NCBI GenBank assembly: GCA_022758945.1
Contig: JAEMQE010000077.1
Location: forward strand, 1-6,110
DNA from: Lentimicrobium sp.
GTDB taxonomy: Bacteria; Bacteroidota; Bacteroidia; Flavobacteriales; Flavobacteriaceae
Length of the DNA stretch: 6,110 nt
Direction: 5' to 3'
The notes under the pieces are model-generated. The model made no database searches. It worked only from the letters and a program-made list of their open reading frames with translations, and had not been told where the DNA came from. A program made the position numbers and the translations under genes. Position 1 is the first letter of the stretch, and every line of letters begins with the position of its first letter. This document shows, piece after piece, positions 3,201-6,110 of this stretch.

Positions 3201-6110
3201 AGAATTGTCATAAGCATTTAATGTAACAGTGTTTGACCCGCAAACTTCTGGCCCTAAAGTAATATTATTTCCCGCATAAGAATAACTTACATTTACATCA
3301 GCCATAGCAGTTCCTGACGCATCATATGATCTACATCCATCCACTAGGACAGTTGCCCCGTATTGATGTTTTCCTGGTGCTTCGGGGGTATAGGTAAAAG
3401 AAGATTCTAATACTCCATCTGCAATAGGAGGAACTCCTGGATTTCCAATACCATCTGTCCATTCGATTGCATCTAATTTAGGAACAATAGGTATTGTAAT
3501 TCCGTCAATGGCCCATACGCTTTTGTTAGATGTTCCATGAAAAGTCCATCGTGCCCTTACTTTGGGTTGTTCTACGTATGGGGTTAGATCAAAAGAAGAA
3601 TTATCGTTTTGAAAATTATATTGAGTAGCTGTAGAACCTGGATGACTTGCCCAGTCCCAAGTTTTTGGACCTACAAAAGATTGAAGCGTTATCGAATAAG
3701 TAACACCACCATCAAGAGATAATTCTAGTTTTAAATAATCGCCAGAAACCAAATTATAAGCTTGGTCAAAATCAAGTGATGCCGTACTCATATTTTTCAA
3801 ACTAAATATTGGAGTTTCTAGAGTTGATACCGTTGTATAAACTTGGGGTTGTTTTTGTTGAATCCAAGAGGAATAGTAATCTCCTTGAGCTATTCCAAAT
3901 TTTGGATCACCAGAATCATAAGTTATTGTACCAAAAGGATGAGGATTCGTACCTGCCCAGTTAGTGTCTTTTGTAGCATTGCCATTTGCAGTCCAATATG
4001 AAGCAGCCGGTTTTCCGTCAATTCTCCACATATCATCATTAAATTTGTCTGGGAATTGACCTGTGTTAAAGTCTCCTCCTTTTCCAGTTAAAGCGTCTTC
4101 CTGTATAGTGTAACCTCGACGTGCCAACAATGTAACATTTTCGTTTAAACAAATATTAAATACACTTTGGGCTAAAATTGGGGGTTGGTCAGCAGGTAAA
4201 GCCCTTACATAAAAACTGCTAGAATACTGGTAACAAGAATTTACTTTTATTAAGGCCCTGAAAAAAGTAGATTCTGTTGTCGCTGGATAAAAAGTAACTG
4301 TATAGTTGTTTGTTGTATTTGGTATTGCTACCCAAACAGCATCACCGACTTCGTATTTTTCCCATTGAATAATGGTGCCAATTTGTCCGGTTAGGTTTAT
4401 TTTTATTTCATTTCCACCGCTGGTGCAAGATGTTATATTTACTTCTGTAGCTGCAGTTGTAGCACCAGCAGAAGTTAAATATCCTTTTAAAATACCGCCT
4501 TCAATAACTTCAGAGGTCATTTGAATGTTTTGGTTTTGTGAGGATACATTCCCAGTTGCATCCGTATAAGTCCAAGTGATAACTGACGTTCCTAGAACAC
4601 TATAAGGAAATAGAATGTTTGGAACGCCAACAATTGTTCCATTACATCCATCAATTGCAGTTGGAAATGTCAATTGTGAACTTAACAGTTCGCAAGCTGT
4701 AAAGTTTAAATTAGGTAAGCTTGCTGCGCTTGGCACAGGTGCTGTATTGTCAACAACTGTAATCGTTTGTGAAATGTTTTTGCTATTTCCTGATGCGTCA
4801 GTAAAATTCCAACTTACAATATAAAATCCTGGAGTAGAAAAAGTATATGGTAATGTTATATCACCTGTAACACCTGTTATAGTTCCACAATTATCTGGCG
4901 ATGTCGGAGGCACAGAAATGGTTACTGAGCAATTAGCCGTTATCGCTGGAAGTGATGTTATTGAAGGAGCTTCATTATCTATTACTCTTATTGTATAAGA
5001 GCAAGTTGCAAAATTACCAGCAGCATCTTCAACCCTATAACTCACGGTGGTTAATCCTAAATTAAATACTTTGGTACCTAAATTATTTATACCTGTTGCA
5101 GCAGAAGCTCCAGTAGTAGCACCAGTTAAATTCCAAGTCAATTTTGTAACTGTGCAGTTATCAGCAATAGTGGGATTGGTTGTGGTTACAGAAGCAGTAC
5201 AATTTCCTGAATCTACATTTCGTGTTAAATTAGCAGAACAAGTAATAGTAGGTGCTATATTGTCTGTTATTGTAATTGTATAAACTGTATTAGCAGTATT
5301 ACCAGCGCCATCAAAAACATTGTATGTAATAGTGGTAACTCCAAGATTAAAAGAATAAGTTCCAATAGTGTTGATACCTGTTAAAGGTGAACTAGCTATT
5401 GTAGCGCCTGACATAGTCCAAGTTAATTTGGTTACACTACAGTTGTCGGCCGTAGTAGGATTAGTGGTAGTAACTGATTTAGAACAAGTTCCAAAAGCAA
5501 CAGTTGTTGAGATATTTGTAATAGAATTGATTATTGGATTCACAGTATCGGTCACAGTCACCACTTGAGTTGCAGTGGCAGTATTTCCAGCACCATCGGT
5601 CACGGTCCAGGTCACTGTTGTGTTTCCTAAAGAATAAGTTGTGGATGGATGATCATTGGTAACAGAAGCCACCGAACAATTATCAGCAGTTGTTGGAGCA
5701 GTCAATACAACGCCAGTAGCAGTACAAGCGGTATTTGTATTTACGTTTACATTTGCAGGCGCATTGATGGTTGGGTTAACAGTATCAGAAACCGTTACCA
5801 TTTGAGTTGCAGTGGCAGTATTTCCAGCACCATCGGTCACGGTCCAAGTCACGGTGGTGTTTCCTAAAGAATAAGTGGTTGAAGGATGATTGTTGGTAAC
5901 AGAAGCCACTGAACAATTATCAGCAGTTGTTGGAGCAGTCAAAACGGCTATGGTAGCAGTGCATCCAGAATTGGTTGTAACCAAAACAGGAACAGTACTA
6001 ATAGTTGGATTCACAGTATCGGTCACAGTCACCACTTGAGTTGCAGTGGCAGTATTTCCAGCACCATCGGTCACGGTCCAGGTCACTGTTGTGTTTCCTA
6101 AAGAATAAGT
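273..6110 (-). CDS. Giant T9SS-exported surface protein with HYR repeats, LamG domain and type A sorting domain (5' partial)
   Basis: Seen: an uninterrupted frame from the right edge to TAG at 273-275, 1945 residues visible. The first eight codons (6110-6087) read TYSLGNTT, in frame and matching later repeats, so the gene continues beyond the window. Order by visible residue: HYR repeats 1-531; Ig-like 532-638; Ig-like domain 639-666 plus 879-947, split by a jelly-roll-like domain 667-878; PKD/Ig-like 948-1052; LamG 1053-1212; region typical of flavobacterial T9SS cargo 1225-1863; sorting domain 1864-1945. No catalytic motif was recognised. Known: type A sorting domains route proteins across the outer membrane by T9SS and are usually removed when the cargo is attached or released; HYR, Ig and LamG folds usually serve adhesion or carbohydrate binding. 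Inferred: a long stalk of beta-sandwich repeats displaying a binding domain, acting outside the cell. Adhesin is the best guess; a glycan-binding protein with an enzyme domain in the unseen N-terminus is possible. No frameshift or internal stop was seen. Confidence 0.95.
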   Translation of the reverse strand, partial: TYSLGNTTVTWTVTDGAGNTATATQVVTVTDTVNPTISTVPVLVTTNSGCTATIAVLTAPTTADNCSVASVTNNHPSTTYSLGNTTVTWTVTDGAGNTATATQMVTVSDTVNPTINAPANVNVNTNTACTATGVVLTAPTTADNCSVASVTNDHPSTTYSLGNTTVTWTVTDGAGNTATATQVVTVTDTVNPIINSITNISTTVAFGTCSKSVTTTNPTTADNCSVTKLTWTMSGATIASSPLTGINTIGTYSFNLGVTTITYNVFDGAGNTANTVYTITITDNIAPTITCSANLTRNVDSGNCTASVTTTNPTIADNCTVTKLTWNLTGATTGASAATGINNLGTKVFNLGLTTVSYRVEDAAGNFATCSYTIRVIDNEAPSITSLPAITANCSVTISVPPTSPDNCGTITGVTGDITLPYTFSTPGFYIVSWNFTDASGNSKNISQTITVVDNTAPVPSAASLPNLNFTACELLSSQLTFPTAIDGCNGTIVGVPNILFPYSVLGTSVITWTYTDATGNVSSQNQNIQMTSEVIEGGILKGYLTSAGATTAATEVNITSCTSGGNEIKINLTGQIGTIIQWEKYEVGDAVWVAIPNTTNNYTVTFYPATTESTFFRALIKVNSCYQYSSSFYVRALPADQPPILAQSVFNICLNENVTLLARRGYTIQEDALTGKGGDFNTGQFPDKFNDDMWRIDGKPAASYWTANGNATKDTNWAGTNPHPFGTITYDSGDPKFGIAQGDYYSSWIQQKQPQVYTTVSTLETPIFSLKNMSTASLDFDQAYNLVSGDYLKLELSLDGGVTYSITLQSFVGPKTWDWASHPGSTATQYNFQNDNSSFDLTPYVEQPKVRARWTFHGTSNKSVWAIDGITIPIVPKLDAIEWTDGIGNPGVPPIADGVLESSFTYTPEAPGKHQYGATVLVDGCRSYDASGTAMADVNVSYSYAGNNITLGPEVCGSNTVTLNAYDNSKTANQNATKGSYTIPTGCITCNDLGTGELGTWSITGSSSCGTGTFSNINDPDAIFTGEVGSYVLTWTVKGCSSSVNVVISNCSTVDFDGTNDYVDFKKQNYDLNSNFSIEVWVKTAASSSNIQTIFSKRNGNVLGNGYDLRVQNDYVTFRWNGTGSLTSPYKIGSNRWYHIAVTYANSTYNLYIDGILMGTKSGSSLPIANNYKALLGAMDQDNNAPYNPINYFKGWIDEFKIWNVALNEEQIHQMMNQEIKEQTTGNNVVYGEIIPMPIYGLTWSNLKGYYRMNQFGCGYLNPNFGVGVDGKLKNITSAEPQTAPLPYYSVIGGDWTDTTSTTPWAYGNTVWDYPNSKGINGAFIDWNIVRSLHNINSTPKDITLLGLKVESGKLTVAQPSQALDEKNNGQGLWITHYLKLDGNIDLVGESQLVEKEYTTNQVSESILDPASTGFIKRDQQGKKNSFNYNYWSSPVSTIQGSLNNMPYTIKNVIKDGTSSANPVAINFGDSAYFADGALSNPIKTSDRWIWSYNSQIVQGDEWANYYQWSHITSQGTLKVGEAFTMKGTGGVANITDTQNYSFIGKPNSGTITLNLTQDNSYLIGNPYPSALDADEFIKDNLKDCLGCRSSVNSFSGALYFWDHFGLSNNHTLAEYEGGYATYTLMGGVAAINNSTLNLNDGAIGSNIPKRYIPVAQGFFIDGYIDFEVVGAQIPTVVQGGSILFKNSQRVFQRESTPSSVFMKKRETAKTSGDSRQKIRLGFESPIGAHRQILVGVDSNSTNQFDIGYDAPMFDVNENDMYWEINKNKFVIQAVPDFNIDQTIPLGIVNKDEGEVKIKIDELENIPSNTNIYLYDNQTKIYHDLRNSEFKTTLAIGEFNNQFSLTFVNSQTQSLNVKENVTNDDITIYYSKKTLFIKNNKTDTTVNKVSLYNISGQTIENEKTENQEQKNIQIPIKKVSSGVYIAKLKTSQGELSKKVIVFDD
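276..521 (-). other. T9SS type A sorting domain (Por secretion system C-terminal signal)
   Basis: The final 82 residues (1864-1945) fit the type A pattern: a short strand (ITIYYSKKTLFIKN), then KVSLYNISGQTI, a polar Glu/Lys/Gln stretch, IQIPIKKVSSGVYIAKLKT, and the closing ELSKKVIVFDD. The LYNISGQ, SSGVYIAKL and KKVIV segments correspond to the conserved 'lyd..G', 'l..GvYi..i' and 'kkvv' strands of this domain. It ends right at the stop codon, as expected. Known role: recognised by T9SS after Sec export and normally cleaved during attachment or release. Confidence 0.93.
522..2438 (-). other. Unnamed C-terminal region typical of flavobacterial T9SS cargo
   Basis: Visible residues 1225-1863. 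First part (1225-1414): Trp/Tyr-rich, ending in short strands such as ITLLGLKVESGKLTV and DGNIDLVGESQLVEKE. Middle (1415-1664, bases 1119-1868): KRDQQGK, NYNYWSSPVS, GEAFTMKGTG, SYLIGNPYPSALDADEFI, GALYFWDH, GGYATYTLMGGVAA and RYIPVAQGFF. Last part (1665-1863): SILFKNSQRVF, IRLGFES, RQILVGVD, GYDAPMFD, NDMYWEI, IPLGI, NIYLYDN, YHDLR, NNQFSLTF. From memory, these motifs recur together in large flavobacterial secreted proteins just ahead of the sorting domain; I know no established name or function. A CxxC pair lies at C1586/C1589. Confidence 0.6.
2475..2954 (-). other. LamG / concanavalin A-like domain
   Basis: Visible residues 1053-1212. It starts VDFDGTNDYVDF, followed by FSIEVWVKT, IFSKRNG, YDLRVQNDYVTFRW, WYHIAVTYANSTYNLYIDG, and ends GWIDEFKIWNVALNEEQI. 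These are the classic strands of LamG-type jelly-roll domains: the WxHIAVTY...LYIDG pair and the closing IDEFKIWN-x-AL are diagnostic. Known: these domains bind glycans or proteins, or act as spacers. The ligand cannot be read from the sequence. The following NLKGYYRMNQ..., DGKLKN segment (just after residue 1224) resembles the stretch that often precedes such domains. Confidence 0.9.
2955..3269 (-). other. PKD/Ig-like domain
   Basis: Visible residues 948-1052. The landmarks are EVCGSNTVTLNA at the start, LGTWSITG in the middle, GTFSNINDPDAIFTG, then YVLTWTVKGCSSS at the end. This follows the common Bacteroidota pattern 'C..TVTL.A..P..GTWSI..G..G.FSN.NDP.A.FTG..G..Y.L.WTV..GC'. A CxxC pair (C988, C991) sits in an insertion of about 25 residues ahead of the GTWSI strand. 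Inferred to be a structural spacer placing the LamG domain. Confidence 0.65.
3270..4196 (-). other. Ig-like domain split by an inserted jelly-roll (MAM-like) domain
   Basis: Residues 639-666 contain FNICLNENVTLLA, which looks like the opening strands of a Bacteroidota Ig-like domain. Residues 879-947 resume with AIEWTDG, then FTYTPEAPGKHQYG and VLVDGCRSY, which look like its central Trp strand and its end. Between them, residues 667-878 form a separate unit with FDQAYNL, DYLKLELSLDGG, WDWA, FDLTPYV, VRARWTFHG and WAIDGI. The order 'coat of F/D-x-x strands, LELSLDGG, W, D-L-(T/S), R-x-R-W-x-F, W-x-I-D-x-(I/V)' is typical of MAM-like jelly-roll domains found near peptidases and in adhesins of Bacteroidota. 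The fold call is inferred from motif order only. Confidence 0.55.
4197..4517 (-). other. Ig-like region following the HYR array
   Basis: Visible residues 532-638. It contains a Cys-bearing early strand (NITSCTSGGNEIKI), a central Trp (IIQWEKYEVGD, then VWVAI), a YTVTF strand and a late Cys (VNSCYQYSS). The pattern of C, then W, then a repeated Y/F strand, then C resembles bacterial Ig-like domains of Bacteroidota surface proteins, in which IQWE...W..I..T...Y is common. No specific family is assigned. Confidence 0.55.
4959..5528 (-). repeat. Second pair of tandem coding repeats, 2 x 285 bp, diverged
   Basis: Units 5244-5528 (R4) and 4959-5243 (R5) have the same length, 95 codons each. They align through shared landmarks: SVTTTNPT, ADNC, VTKLTW, TGIN, FNLG and AGN. 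DNA identity is visibly lower than among R1-R3, so this duplication is older. The extra segment between DNC and the FNLG strand marks a long subtype of the HYR repeat. Confidence 0.85.
5529..6110 (-). repeat. Near-identical coding tandem repeats, 234-237 bp period
   Basis: Three in-frame units: 6000-6110 (partial), 5766-5999 (234 bp, 78 codons) and 5529-5765 (237 bp, 79 codons). The stretch 5534-5639 is identical base for base to 6005-6110 (106 bp, running into the window edge), while the matching part of the middle unit (5771-5876) differs from them at 11 of 106 positions. The array very likely continues to the right of the window. Such repeats recombine easily and are a common place for assembly collapse. 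Confidence 0.93.

Larger units (their letters stand above)
4518..6110 (-). other. Array of seven HYR-type repeats (first one partial)
   Basis: Units by visible residue: R1 1-37 (cut by the edge), R2 38-115, R3 116-194, R4 195-289, R5 290-384, R6 385-460, R7 461-531. Each carries the HYR pattern: a Cys near the start, then DNC (ADNCS, ADNCT, PDNC), then a TYSLGNTTVTW-like strand, then D-x-(A/S)-GN and V-x-D-x-x-xP at the end. R1-R3 are nearly identical; R4 and R5 are both exactly 95 residues and have about 16 extra residues after the DNC motif; R6 and R7 are more diverged, and R7 has DGC in place of DNC. R5 shows the fuller four-Cys form (TCS, GNC, DNC, ATC). Known: HYR domains are Ig-like extracellular adhesion modules. 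Inferred role here: a stalk or spacer. Confidence 0.88.

Noticed and set aside
4615..5867. Four open frames of 66-78 codons on the plus strand (4615-4824, 5047-5283, 5368-5568, 5649-5867)
   Set aside because: They are antisense to the HYR repeats, repeat with the same period as those repeats, have low-complexity Val/Thr- or Ser/Ile-rich translations, and show no convincing ribosome binding sites.
6084..6086. GTG at 6086 as the start codon of the large gene
   Set aside because: It is the Val codon inside the repeated TTVTWTV strand, and the frame continues in register through the eight codons to the window edge. The true start lies outside the window.
5529..6110. CRISPR-like or other non-coding repeat array
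   Set aside because: The repeat period is 234-237 bp, a multiple of three, and all units are in one open frame with HYR motifs.

Overview
The window looks like a piece of a Flavobacterium-like genome (Bacteroidota, class Flavobacteriia). The signs are an AT-rich base composition, one very large secreted multidomain protein ending in a type IX secretion system (T9SS) type A sorting domain, and TAnnTTTG-like boxes in the non-coding part. The genus is inferred from protein style; there is no rRNA or housekeeping marker to confirm it.

Layout: one gene fills about 95% of the window. It lies on the minus strand, ends with TAG at 273-275 and is still open at the right edge (6110), so its N-terminus, signal peptide and promoter are outside the window. 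The visible 1945 residues run, N to C: seven HYR-type beta-sandwich repeats (the first cut by the window edge), an Ig-like region, a second Ig-like domain that appears to be interrupted by a jelly-roll/MAM-like domain, a PKD/Ig-like domain, a LamG (concanavalin A-like) domain, about 640 residues of a region I associate with flavobacterial T9SS cargo, and the sorting domain. The sensible reading is a giant cell-surface or secreted protein, probably an adhesin or glycan-binding protein.

Downstream of the gene (1-272) no complete gene is visible. It holds a 10-bp inverted repeat just after the stop, a strong hairpin with U-tracts on both strands (probable bidirectional terminator, 176-216), and an AT-rich stretch (1-175). 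That stretch contains an 8-bp inverted repeat, a 15-bp direct repeat with 20-bp period, and two minus-strand TAnnTTTG boxes that may belong to the promoter region of the next gene to the left.

I do not see a new multi-gene system here. The points most worth a second look are the alternating DNA identity of the HYR repeats (units 1 and 3 identical over 106 bp, unit 2 different), the apparent nested domain insertion, and the large unnamed region before the sorting domain.
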